From Paragonimus skrjabini miyazakii (lineage: Eukaryota; Platyhelminthes; Trematoda; Plagiorchiida; Troglotrematidae), in contig JTDE01001322.1 of assembly GCA_014338405.1 (NCBI GenBank), positions 27,371-91,370 on the forward strand: a stretch of DNA of 64,000 bases. The letters run 5' to 3'. Under the pieces are notes generated by a model. The model was given only the letters and a program-made list of their open reading frames with translations. It had not been told where the DNA came from and searched no databases. How positions within the stretch are numbered: the first letter of the stretch is position 1; each line of letters begins with the position of its first letter. Below, piece by piece: positions 38,420-50,154 of this stretch. Made by a program: the position numbers and the translations under genes.

Positions 38420-41400
38420 AGCCATCGTTTACTTGACGCTTGGTGAAAACGGGTTATTCTTGTACGAATGAAGTCAAACAGTTTGGGCGTCGTGTTTAAC
38501 ATGTTATTGATAACTGGATTGGGAATAACATGACGTTGTGTTATTCTCATTCCATTTATCAGTGGGTTATCCCTGTCTTCGTGGAGTCAAAACAGTCACT
38601 ACGGGTTTATAGTTTTCGTTCTTTTTGCAAATACCAAACTGGTTTAAATGTCATGAAGGCGAATGTAATTATTTGTTTGTCGCTGTTGATCTCAAGGAAT
38701 TTATTACTAGAAGAATCACTTAGAGTGATGCACATCCACTGAAGTTGCGCAGGTTTTGTGTCTTGGTACTTCAAACAATTTGCCCAGGTGGGCAACATCA
38801 AAGTAGTGAACAGCTGTCTTGACATTGTCTGTTCAAATCTGCACCACACGCTTTAAGCTATCCAGCGCATGACCGTTGAATAATTATTGCACATCTGATC
38901 GAGTTAAGCCAATAATGAACGGGACAGTAACAGCTGCCAAACATCGGCACTGTCTCAGAAAAGTGTAATAGAACGGTTTCAAGCCTGAACTTTAGTTGTA
39001 TAAGCCTAATTTGAGTTTAGTATTGATGACTGCCTCCCGGAGCTTGTTTGTTGTTTTATATTTTCCTCAAAATAAAAAAACGGTATGACGATGGCTCAAC
39101 ATTTTTTATAAAATGGAAAAACACCTCTGTGAAATATGGCGAATATTTCGGACGACAGGACTTATACAGCCTTATGTTGCACTCAAACCCATGTCAGAAA
39201 AGAAGCACACATGCTTACGGTTGATGAGTACAACGAACACTGGCAACAGAGTGAGTTAACTGGATTACCGCTGTGTCAAGTGTAATGCACGTCACCATAC
39301 CAGGCCATGTTTTTGCCTCGATCAAATCTTTTGAAGTGCTAATACCTGTTCAGAATACCAAATGTTGTGCATCCTCCAAGGCAGTGCAGATCGGTACTTA
39401 TCTTCCGGTCCCCAACTTTGCTTTAGGCTATTTGTTTGCCTGGAGGCGATAACACACAACTCTAATGTCGTCACCCTTCCCATCGTCGTTACTAAATTTG
39501 CGTTCTATGTAGCTTAGTGTCTTGCCATCCTGTCTGAAGACAGTAACGGAACCACAGGCATTATACGAACTTTATTCTGATTTCATATTAACGAAGTATG
39601 CTAAGGAAAATTTGCTACAACTTTAACATGATACCGGATACATTAATAACCATACGTAGTACATATTCGTTTCCAAACGAATCACGGTTCATTTGTCCTT
39701 GGGTATCTAGTAACGGGACATCTGTTGACTTAAGAGTAATGTTGGCAGGACCAAAGATTACAGAGAAGCATCGACTTTCATGTTGGTGAGAAAAACATAC
39801 GAAAGTTATTTTTACAACAGCCTCGTTACAAGTGACAATTATGAATAATTGCATTTTGACGTGATGCTTCAACACTTGGACACCGATAAATGACTATGCT
39901 AAATATGACAGATAAATTGTTTCCCACTATTCATAAGAACATGTCGAGTTGCCGAATTTGCACATAATTCTGTTGAAAAAATTGTTTCTGCGATGCGTCC
40001 TTAACTTTTAGTTCAAATTCAATAGTAAATTTTACCGCTAGACCTACGCGATCGTCGATAGTTTCCTACTAGTCTCTCTACTAGCGGATGCTTTCAGGAG
40101 TAAACTGGAACATCAACTGCTTTGTCCGTCTTTTAGAAATTTGTGTTTCTATCGGCGGCACGTGAATGATATTAATGTTTCACTGTAATCGACATATGGT
40201 TTACCCGTCGTAAATCACTTCTTCAGTCAGAAATGGTTCGGGATTTGCCTAACCAAATCTATCGGCAGCACAGCCGTTGCGCATCTAACCGATACCTACT
40301 AGCGAGCTGACCTTAATCCGGTTTCTTGTGTAGCCTACAGTCATCTTGAACTGATCGAACAACGGATGCTGACTGTTGCCGAATTGATGGTAACTCAGTC
40401 ACATAGTCGGAATATTTGTTCACAAATAAAAATTGTGTAAACCCTGCAACCACCGTGGCCAAGGGTCACACCACCTGTCTGCATGCCCATCCAAGCTCCG
40501 ACTGACAACGCTGTTACATAACGTTGGCTTGAACTCCAGATTGTTAATCATTAACATTGACAATTCGCCATCAGAGTGGCTAGACTGTGGTCATTTGGAG
40601 TTATGGCAACACTACATTACTCAGTAGCATTCTGCTAAACCTCCCTGCACTGTTTACTTACAGTGTTAACTTCAGTGAACCTACATAATTTCACTGATCT
40701 GATAATGGATTTCTGAAATCAACTGTTTACCACTTTCTCTTATGGTCTAATGAGATTTTTACTGCGACAACTAGGATACAAATTATGACCTACACATCAA
40801 AATTAATTTGACCCGCAGTAAAAATGATAAACGACTTCACTTCCCTACAGGAGTTTACCAGAGGCATGCTTATGTTATTAAATTTTGTTAACCAACTTTA
40901 TGATTTTAATCACAAAGTAACGGATGTTTCAGGAGTTTTAATCTATCGGTATTATTTGCAATTGAGAAACCAAAAGGATAATGAAGTTTATTCGTAGATT
41001 TTAATGATGATACTCAGACGAGCTTTTTTGATCGGAAGAAGAAACACATAACGCAATGAGTTCTTCTTAGGACAATCCTCTTGGAAGGATTTTATCTAAG
41101 AACTAAGCGATTCTCTTAGGTTCAGGAAGTATTACCAACGAAGGTTTTTCAAAAGGAATATATAAAGCGGAATAATGCTTCAATGCGAGGTTAAACCCGG
41201 CTGCTATGCCAAAAATGTTTAAGGTTCATTTAACCAACCAACAGTAAATAAATCTGCCACACTACTCATTAGTAATATTTAAGGGTCAGTGAGTATGACC
41301 ACCCAAACCCTCAGACATGTTCAGATAAGTGTTTGCTTGTAGATTTTGTTCACCTCTAGGCTAAAATCTTATCTTCCCGATTGTTATGCCCAGAACATCA

Positions 41401-44400
41401 TGGACTAACATATACTAGCCATGTAATGTATACTCACATGTTTAAATTAAATATGATCCTTATCTAGGGCGAACACTCCTGATAAGTTTTATTGTCTACA
41501 TAACCAAACAAATTTGATTCCGATGACCGTTTCCTAGGTAGACGCAGCATAATAAACAAAAAGCTGTGAAACAATAAAAAAGATGGGACAAACAATGCCT
41601 GACCGATTTTTCCAATTTATGATTTTTGCTCACAAGTTGTTTAAGGTTACTTAGTTTAGAAGATGTTTTTTTTAGCATTCTTTAAAAAGAGTCCTACGGC
41701 CAAGGATGGGATGTTCCTCAACCCTATGGATTTTCACTCTGTGGAAAGCACGGTACATTCTAAAAACAATCGTAACCCACATTAGTGTAAGTGAAGAGAG
41801 TGGTCAAAAATGTTTTGTTTCATTTGTACTGTAAGATAAAAAATAATCATGCGCGAGTGTGGAATTCAGTGTTGAACTATTCAGGTTGCTCTCTAATAAC
41901 ATTGACCGCAATCTATAGACCGGTCTTGTATGCTCTGTTTGTGCAAATCAGTGAGCGAATTGAGTGAACAGTCTAGTTTTTTGGCGTTCTGTGGTAAATG
42001 TACCTGTGTTGTCAGCTGTAACGACAACCAAACGAGGACACCGATTACTGTGAAGGTCGAACGTGTACCAGACACATTTGAGTGAATACGAATGAATGGA
42101 CAGTTTGTAGTGAAGTCGTTCGACGCTCTATGCTAACTATATAAATAAGGGTATCGAAAACAGTTTCATCTAATTGCGCATAACTATTCCATTACCTTTA
42201 AAGGCAAGTGATTTTAGTTATCATTTGGTTTTTGAATTTAATTAGACGTACCAAAATCAGTGAGCAATTTAAAAAAAATAGTTATCACACGTAGCTACCA
42301 GAATCGTTATCTCATATAGTATTTAGTTGTCTAATGTTTTGCAGAGCACTTTTAGCCTAGTGATGTCTAACTTGCGATCTTCACACGGTTTACTACTGAA
42401 CCGTCCATTTTTCCCAAAAAGCCATTTTAAACTGTGTGTGACTAACCGTAACTTGACCGCTAATTGGACCCTTGATCGTGGAAATTATGGAACCAGAAAA
42501 CTTTTATTTCGAGCTAAACGTTTACTATTCGTTTAACTTCAGAGCTAGATATTTTTAACCGTTATATGTATTTGCCCGTGTAGATGCATGGTTTTGTTTG
42601 TTCACTACGAGTTGTCATCTATGTAGTATGAAAATGACAAATTATACCAGTTCGAGTGGCATGTTTACTGTTAGACAGATTGATTCATAACACAATTGTT
42701 ACACGGTCAAAGACGGCATCCTTGGCATTCTAGGAGGTCATCGACAGTTTGATCAGCTGAATGCACCCAAACTTACTTGTACAAACAAAGATTTAGCGGT
42801 AAATCGTTTCAATATTGCTGGGTAGTTACCATCAAGTAGCTACCAGTATGTAATATACGTGTATGATTATTTCCTAAGCACGTAAATAACAGAATGTTTT
42901 GGTGACGATTTTACCTGTTACGTCGAGGTTTAATTCAAGAAGATTTTACTACCACATAAACAGTCAACATACACTGTCGAATACCAATCCATCAGCTCAG
43001 CAGGTGTGCAGCTGAAAGCGTTTCTGATAGTAAAATACAAACGGTGATCAACTAGAAAACGCTGGAAACCGTAGAATATGCCCTTAAGGACGGGCATGTA
43101 TATTAACAATACTGGTGTACTTTGTTGCTAGCGTAACCTTTCAAGACAAGTATAAAAATATTATATTAGTTCGTTTTGGTTAGATGAACGACGTTTTAAC
43201 AGCGGAAACTGTAATTTGTATCTAAGAGTCTGTCAAGCAGAAAATGGTTTTGAGCTCGATTCTATCAAATTTGACCAAAGAGAAAAATTAAAATTTGTGA
43301 ACAAACCACTTTGTTTCCGAAGCATTTTAAATCAAATAATTTTTAATGTACTTCCATATATTGACCATCCAAGGGGTAATCCAGAAGCCACTCTTGCAGG
43401 GTGTTTTGTATAAACAGACTATCTCAGTGATACATTAACTATGACACTCAAACTATGGAACACCTAATAATATTGTGAACTCATTTATAACAAACCAGAT
43501 GAGTTGCAATCATGGATTACTAGTTCACAGTCCACAAACGACGTGAAACAACTGTTATGCCTAAAGAGAACAGTAAAGTCAGTGGCACTCACATGCACAC
43601 GCAAATAAAGGTTTTCACTTGGATCATGTAGCAATTAGCATAAAACTTCCTTACCTCTAAAGAAAAACCTATCTAGCATCATCAATGTCAACTGTTGTCA
43701 CTTGCGGCTTCCCGTAATTTGTGTTGAAATTTAGTATTTTTCACCAACATATTTCGATCAGCAAATCTTTCCTTTAGTCTTAGGAGATCCGAAATCATTT
43801 ATTTTCGCATCGACATTTTCGGTGTCTTATTATACTCATTATTTGTCTGTATGAATAAGGTCATCTTAGAAAATTTTATGAGTAGTCGACCGCCAATTAG
43901 GGCGATTTGTCGTGGGATTCAATTTTAGTTTATGAACAGGTGCCATTGTGTCCTTATTAGTCATGTATTTACGGTTTATCGAAATATATGGATTGAAGTC
44001 ATATTGTTCGTTACGTTTGATTTCGCTAAGCAAATAACTCAGAATGACGTGCGATTGTAAATGAAAGTTGTAGCCAATAAAATTAAATTTTATTAAACCT
44101 GAACTGCTACGATGCATAGACAGAATATTTTGTTTTAAGACTCTAAACTTGCTACTGAAGTCATTGTACGTGCTCATTCTTTCATTGTTTGTTCAGCAGT
44201 AGAAAAAAACCATGAGCTCAACAATTAACTGTGAGTTGCAACAAACACCTACTCTGTTAGCACAGTAGACTCAGTGCAATCACTTTCTAGCGTACGTGAC
44301 TATACATGTTTTCCAGACTCCGTGATATTTCCGACGTGAAGAATAATTGAACACTCTCGGTTATATTTGGTTTCATCACATCTAACATCAAACTGAACAA

Positions 44401-45412
44401 GATAAGTTCCATCGTTTTGCAAAGTGTAGTGAGAATGAAGGTTGTCGGTAGAATGCTGGAGTAAAAATGGCATTGATAACATGTACACAGATTACACTGA
44501 TAAAAAACGCACTAGCACTTGGTTCATGTTTGTGCCTTAGCTAATTATTCTGAACCTGCCACAGAAATGTAGACAGCTGCCATCGAAATATACTTCAGGG
44601 TCAACTAGTCAGGCAGCTGAGCGGGGTATCAACAGTTTTGGGATGCGGCTAGCGAATGCAACAAAGAAACACACAGATGAAAAAGTTCTCCATTTTGCCG
44701 TTGCTGTACTCACTGTGAATTTGCAAGTAATCTGAAGTCAGTTTGGTAAGAGTATATTTTTGTGCAGCATGATAAAAAACTAAAGTAATTTTGATCACCC
44801 GTTGACAGAATAACCAAACAAAAGTGTACAGTCTAGCAACACTACTTGTCATGTACACTTATCACCCACGAACGAAACAACTACTCTCATTCACTTCCTA
44901 TATGCCGTGTTTCATTGTCCAAGCGTGACAGTGACATAACATAACAGGTACCCTGTGAAATTTGTGCTGGATTTTTAAACTAGAGACCAAATTAAACCTC
45001 GGGGACAAAAAAATACACTACTAATCATCGTGAAAGCAATCGGTCGCATTGCGTCGAGGTTCACGAGAGTTCTGCAAAGGATGGGAAATATGAAAGGCAT
45101 AGTAAAATTCTGTTCGGCGACGAAACGTTTTCTGAAGTACACCTTTCTGTTTTAGACCAATGAGGACGTTCGTTGCCTTGCACACTTTTTAAAGCATCAG
45201 CGACTCTGAATTAGACAGAAGCTTCTAGGGTAATCGAGGCATGCGCTGGCAGTCGTATAACTGTCAGTTGGATGTTTTACTAAGGCACGTTTCCCAAGCC
45301 TTTCGGATCATAGAAAACCAGTCAAAAAAGGTTGTAAAATTTAAAACATTGAGTTCCCTTAATCCATTTAGTCATTTGGGCCCAACTACGCATCCTGCTA
45401 AGCACTAGGGGC
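38420..45412. other. Long gene-poor stretch, nothing identified
   Basis: About 7 kb of AT-rich DNA with only short frames. A frame at 40433-40627 has a few closely spaced Cys and His residues but does not match the spacing of a retroviral-type zinc knuckle. No splice-flanked open frame or internal repeat was supported. Confidence 0.5.
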
Positions 45413-45892
45413 TTGTCTCTTCATAGCCGCGATACACACTCAACCGATCAGTCTGTCTCCCACGTAATCTACCAGTTCAATTGCAGTTGCAATGACTTCT
45501 ACACAGACAGGACAGATCGGCGTTTGCATCAACGTATGGCTGAGCACATTCCTAAGTGGTTATCGACGGCAATCTCAAAAAATGACCTATTGACTGTAAA
45601 AAGCTCGAAGGCCCCAGCTTCATCGATCGCCAAACACATTTTAGCAACCGGTCACCTAGTTGACCCTGTTAAATCGTTCAAGGTATTGCTACATAATCGC
45701 AACCCAAAACTGTTAGCGATTACCGAAGGCGCTGACGCAATCAATCTCCTTGCTGTGGAATTGATTGAACTATTAGAACGTGAAAGGTCAGAACTATGTG
45801 GTTGGTTCGTTCAAATGTTGTTGCTATATGCAGTTTGTATAAAAATGGCTAGTTTTACGTTGGCGATTGATGAGAGTAAATCGAAATCTTAA
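45413..45892 (+). pseudogene. Penelope-like GIY-YIG endonuclease fragment
   Basis: An open frame of 159 codons with no ATG at its start. It holds VSHVIYQFNCSCNDFY, then TDRTDRRLHQRMAEH, then SSIAKHILATGHLVDP. In Penelope-like elements these are the Cys-rich lead-in, the YxGRTxRxLxxRxxEH catalytic core and the C-terminal helix block. The glycine of the core is aspartate here (YTDRT), which should harm the nuclease. The last 40 or so codons diverge from the usual C-terminus. No RT part was recognised upstream in 44-45.4 kb. It aligns well with 25872-26162. Confidence 0.75.
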
Positions 45893-47114
45893 CATCTCGC
45901 GATATATGTCTTCTATCTGTTTTGACTAAAAAAAGGTTGTCACTTATAAAAAGGTCTTTTAGTGGGATGCATACGAACGATTGTATCTCGGGAGCATATC
46001 TAGCCGCTGGTTCCAATTAGATGATGATGTACGTAATGTGGCTAAGCTCGAAGAATATCGTCGCGTCCTTACATAAGCATACATTAACCTGTTTTTATCT
46101 TACTAAGAAACTCTAAATGAATTATCAAGGGAAGCCGAGGTATTAGAGATAACAATGTAAGCAACTAACGATTATGCATTCTTCATCGTTTGATGAGTTT
46201 ACCCATGCTGATATATAAAAGATATGTTATATTCACATTTAAGGATGCAAGAATATTTACCAGGATGTAAGACTGCTTGTAGGTAGCAAATTTCTAACGA
46301 CAGAAAAACGTTTGCAGCAGCAAGCAATTTACAGTAGTGTTCTCAAATGATGAGAATTCCAGTGCTCCATCTTAGGCCGCTAATCATCTGTTTGCATGAC
46401 ACGCTTGTATTGTGGTTTTTTAGGTGCAAACCGACTGAGCGCAAATCTGATTTTGTTTGTTTCTTGTTCATATTCTTGACCATAGACTTTTTGTTGCCCG
46501 TTTTAATGGGTATGATAAAAAATCAATGCGTGTTGACGTAGCTCACCTGGGAGCATTCTCGAGAAACTTCTGCTGGAAAAGATTTAACTGATTTGTGACC
46601 ACTGTAAGATATTATAATAAATTTCCTCTTTTACCTCTTCCATCTACTCCTGAGCAGCTGTATTCATCAGTAAGCAAACAATAGTTGTCTAGCTGTCCTC
46701 TGTCAGATGCTCATTGAATTTTATAACATTCTTTGTTCGTGGAATCTTTCATTGCCATTATGTGGTCCACATTGAACCGCAATCCTTAAAACGTGTCGGT
46801 CGTCTAAATTAAGTCAGATCAAGAAATTGATTCAGGCATCTCGCTAAGTAGTTATCCGGTATTCACTGAGTCGCACTATCCGCAGGATAATCGGCTGACG
46901 TCAGGGTCAATGTCTTTTTAACAGTTACAAGAATAGTGAGAAATTTTGCTGAGCAAACAATAGCAGAGAATACGAACGTACGTAATTTCTACATTGGACT
47001 CACTTGAAGAAGGGGGTGTACATCCAGAAAGAACAACACAAAGGAGATCACTGAAATGAAGAAGTGCCATGGAGGTAAGTGAGTTAGATGCCTTAAAATG
47101 CTGAAATAAATTAA
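45893..47114. other. No gene recognised
   Basis: AT-rich DNA with short frames, including a 64-codon hydrophobic + strand frame at 46347-46541 that has no context. Three ATG-like units near 46020 are too few to mark an RTE tail. Confidence 0.5.
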
Positions 47115-47560
47115 ATTACTGATGAGTAGTAGGGGGTTCGGTAATTGTAGGCTGACTATCACTCACAAATGAATACAGCTCTATATATTCAGGGATTTTC
47201 CGAAAAAACCCCTTTAGAAAAAACGCACTGTACTCGAGTTTTGTTCCTACTAGAGCCACTCGTGGTGCATGTCATAGCCAAGGACGGAACTAGAACTCCA
47301 GTCATGCTCTACTGAGGCAACTATGTTCACCACTAAGTCGTGGACCTCAGATGAGGCACGACCAAACCATCACATACAAACGCTCAGCTACATTTGCTGG
47401 CGAGTTATGGTTAGATTGCTGTACAGGTTCAAGAGAAGGTACCGTAACTGTCCTGTTGACTGCAGTCGATGACCACACTATTAGGGCTCCTTTCCAGTTT
47501 GAAATCGCAGATATCCTTAATTTGTTGACTGGTATTTTGATCATTGATCAATAGTAAGGC
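47115..47560 (-). repeat. SINE-A copy, long form
   Basis: The longest copy in the window. Its sense 3' end (low coordinate) matches the tail of the 29055-29360 copy, including ctcatcagtaat (47115-47126, reverse). Box B lies near 47282-47296 and box A near 47325-47340. The sense 5' part up to 47560 matches the copy at 56165-56520 (shared atatccttaattt versus aaatccttaattt, then gtattttgatcattgat). This shows the element extends about 200 nt 5' of the tRNA-like part. Confidence 0.7.
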
Positions 47561-48099
47561 ACTTTGGTCAATGCAAACTAAAAGTCAACTTCGATTACGG
47601 TAAAGCAAAGGTTACAACTACCATCAGACAAAAACTTCTGATATGCACAAAAACCGTTTACCACCATCAAAAGATATGGAAAAATAATACAGTCCATTTG
47701 AGATAAAACCTGCACTAATAGGATGGAATGTAAGGTCATACAAGCTGCAGTTAACTTTGGAACTACAACTAAAATTTATCTGTTATGAAGAAGCCAATTC
47801 CGACTGTTGTTTGATGTAGCTCCTAAATAGTTAACAGATTGATAACCGGAAAGTGCGCAGCTAATAACGTTTAGTTGCCAGCAATCACCATATTGCTGCT
47901 GTTTGTTGATACGTGAGGATGAAACATAAAACCTTAATAGATTAAGATTTACTGCATTGTAAAGCGTATGCGTTTGACCAAACAGCCGGTTGGGTATAAC
48001 CATACTGCAACCAGAAAGTGAAAGGCATCTTCAAGTCTCGAACTCCGAAAACCACATTATCTGCATGCGTTGGCAGAAGTCAGGCTTTCGGGGAAAAAA
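47561..48099. other. No gene recognised
   Basis: AT-rich DNA between a SINE-A copy and a possible Gypsy relic. A minus-strand frame at 48003-47776 is unassigned. Confidence 0.45.
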
Positions 48100-48690
48100 T
48101 GGCTGATACAAATGGAGCTGCAAAACAGAAACAGAACCGCGTTTTGTAGGGCATCCAAGATCAGGACAGGTTGGGAAGATGCTTAACCAATTAGGCAAGT
48201 ATGTTGGAAACAATTTGGAAGATAACCGCCTGATAACAGTGGCACAGTTCGTTGAATGTCTTCCTCCCTATGAAGAAAACTTAGTATCTTGCGGTCCATT
48301 TATGTGAGGGGCGTTGACGCAAACAAGGTGGTTCTTCATTCGCTATCCGGGGAAAAAACACTGAACAGACAAGATGGGAAACTACATCAGCAATGGAGTT
48401 CGGCTGACAGTAAGCAAATTGGATTTCTGGGTGAGTTTTCTCCAAATCTTACAAAACTATCGATGTACCTGCATTAGACCCATGGCTTTTTCTTTGGTAT
48501 GGTGTGATGCAAGCGCTTACCCAGCAGCTAACGATTGTCGTACTGTGATACGCTATGCGAATATATCCAGTGAGATTTCAACACACTGTTCGAGAATAAC
48601 TGAGACCAGTCTATCTGGCCTTCTTGCTTTACCGAACTCAAGTTGCATAATTTCCTTATACGTTCAAATTGAAAAGGTAGATTAAGTTTA
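48100..48690 (+). pseudogene. Possible decayed Ty3/Gypsy-like pol fragment
   Basis: Successive frames carry, in order, pieces that resemble the stretch from the end of the RT to the start of RNase H in Ty3/Gypsy elements. These are FVECLPPYEENLVSCGPF, then LHSLSGEKTL, then FLGEFSPNLTKLSMYLH (usual FLGxxxYYxxFxPNxxxxxxPLH), then MAFSLVWCDASAY (usual xxDASxxG). The spacing between the last two is shorter than normal, and several frameshifts are needed. Each match alone is weak; the order gives the call its value. There is no gag, protease, integrase or LTR. Confidence 0.35.
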
Positions 48691-50055
48691 AAAAGGGGTA
48701 TTTAACTACTAGGCATAGAAGCATTTGATGACCGGTCTGCATTCTAGCTCAGTTCCTCAAAACCGCGTGAACAGTTTTCCACTGGTTAACTTTACGGCGC
48801 TCACCAGAGGGAAACCGAATAGTCCCGAAAAATCTTTTACTTCTTGACGATCTTTCGGGAATGAAACATGGTTTTGTTTGGTTATGAAGTTTGAATTCAG
48901 AGGAAATAAAGTTCTGCTACAGTTTCATTGATCAAGAATCGTAAAATAGCTGGTAGAAAATTTATAAAACTACTTATAACCATGAGCAGAAATGCGTCGA
49001 AATAATCGGAAACACTGGTGGAAAAAACATCATTGAACAGTTTCAGCAGCCTTATCAGTGACGTTAGGTTGTATGCGTTTTACTGATTTACATTCTGTGA
49101 GATCAATGTTTGTGATTAAATGTTTCGATGGATCTTCAATCAGTCAATCAGTCAACCTGTAGTTATGAAAATAAATAAGCTAAACGGTTCAAAAATACGG
49201 TCGTTTGTCCCTATGTTGATATTTCTTTGCCAAACGGTGTCTTTGGGAATATTTTAATGTATGTTTTTTCGCTATACTAAGCGGGGTCCTGCACAGAACG
49301 AACAGTCGAAAACAACGCTTTTGCTGCGCTAACTGCGCGAAGCAACCAGTGAATGCCATTTTTTACGTGATAAACAAGGCAGCTAAAATGCGCGGTCAAT
49401 GAGCTTTTCCACATGAAGTTGTTCTCAACCTACCTTTGTGTTCCTCGGCATCATTTTTCAATAAATTCACGGTATATTTGAAGCGACGCGCGGGGTTTTC
49501 CTGATATGGTTCTGGCTTCCAAAGCGTTAAGTCTAACGCAATGTGACTATGACCATCATAACATGCAAGGGCAGTGTAATGGAGATACAGAAAGAACACG
49601 CCTCCAAATTATCAAGCACACTCAATGCGTACACACTGAGTGCTGACCGACGTGACTCATTTAGAACGTCTGTCAGAGTGTCTGTTATGTCTGTTCAATG
49701 TCACTAGGATTCGGCTGTTTCCATATCGTGTCCCACTGCGTTGGCTTAATCATTTCAGTCAGGACGGTTCTGGACATACATGGAACAATAACAGAGAAAG
49801 TATCAAACACTTAATGGGCTGGTACTCTCGAACAGTAAACAGAACAGATGTGAGAAAACATGTTGTGCGCTATACAATGGGTGATAGCTGGAATTTATAG
49901 GTTTTGCTACGTTGTGACCGTCTCAGAGATTCTTTATCAAGCGGTTTCAATCACGTTGCAATCTCAGGCAAATCGTAAGCCCACCCCTCTTATTGGTAGT
50001 CTCTACACGTCGCGTGTCAAATACCAACAAGCGCCAGTTGATGACTGTCCCATAT
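48691..50055. other. No gene recognised
   Basis: AT-rich DNA. Open frames at 49640-49900 (+) and 49599-49396 (-) show no family signal or splice context. Confidence 0.5.
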
Positions 50056-50154
50056 GAAGTTTATACAATATAAACTTCCTGATTTACTTCGCTTGATAAA
50101 AGCCTCCCGAGAGGGTCGAAGCGTTGCAGAACCTGTAACGCTTTTGTTTTTATC
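50056..50154 (+). repeat. Cluster of strong hairpins
   Basis: The first hairpin is gaagttta (50056-50063) with taaacttc (50071-50078), 8 bp around a 7-nt loop. The second is aagcgttgcag (50119-50129) with ctgtaacgctt (50133-50143), 11 bp with one G-T pair around a 3-nt loop. Outer arms gataaaa (50095-50101) and ttttatc (50148-50154) can also pair, and a small ccc-gaga-ggg stem lies between them. A T-rich run follows. The function is unknown. Confidence 0.6.

Noticed and set aside
40433..40627. Cys/His-rich short frame as a gag zinc knuckle
   Set aside because: The C-x2-C-x7-H-x4-C spacing does not match CCHC knuckles, the frame lacks an ATG, and no other gag or pol signal is nearby.
45110..45150. 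ggcgacgaaacgttttctgaag upstream of the Penelope fragment, resembling sequence found near Penelope hammerheads
   Set aside because: Only a CGAAAC box is present, without a CUGAUGA partner or pairing stems.
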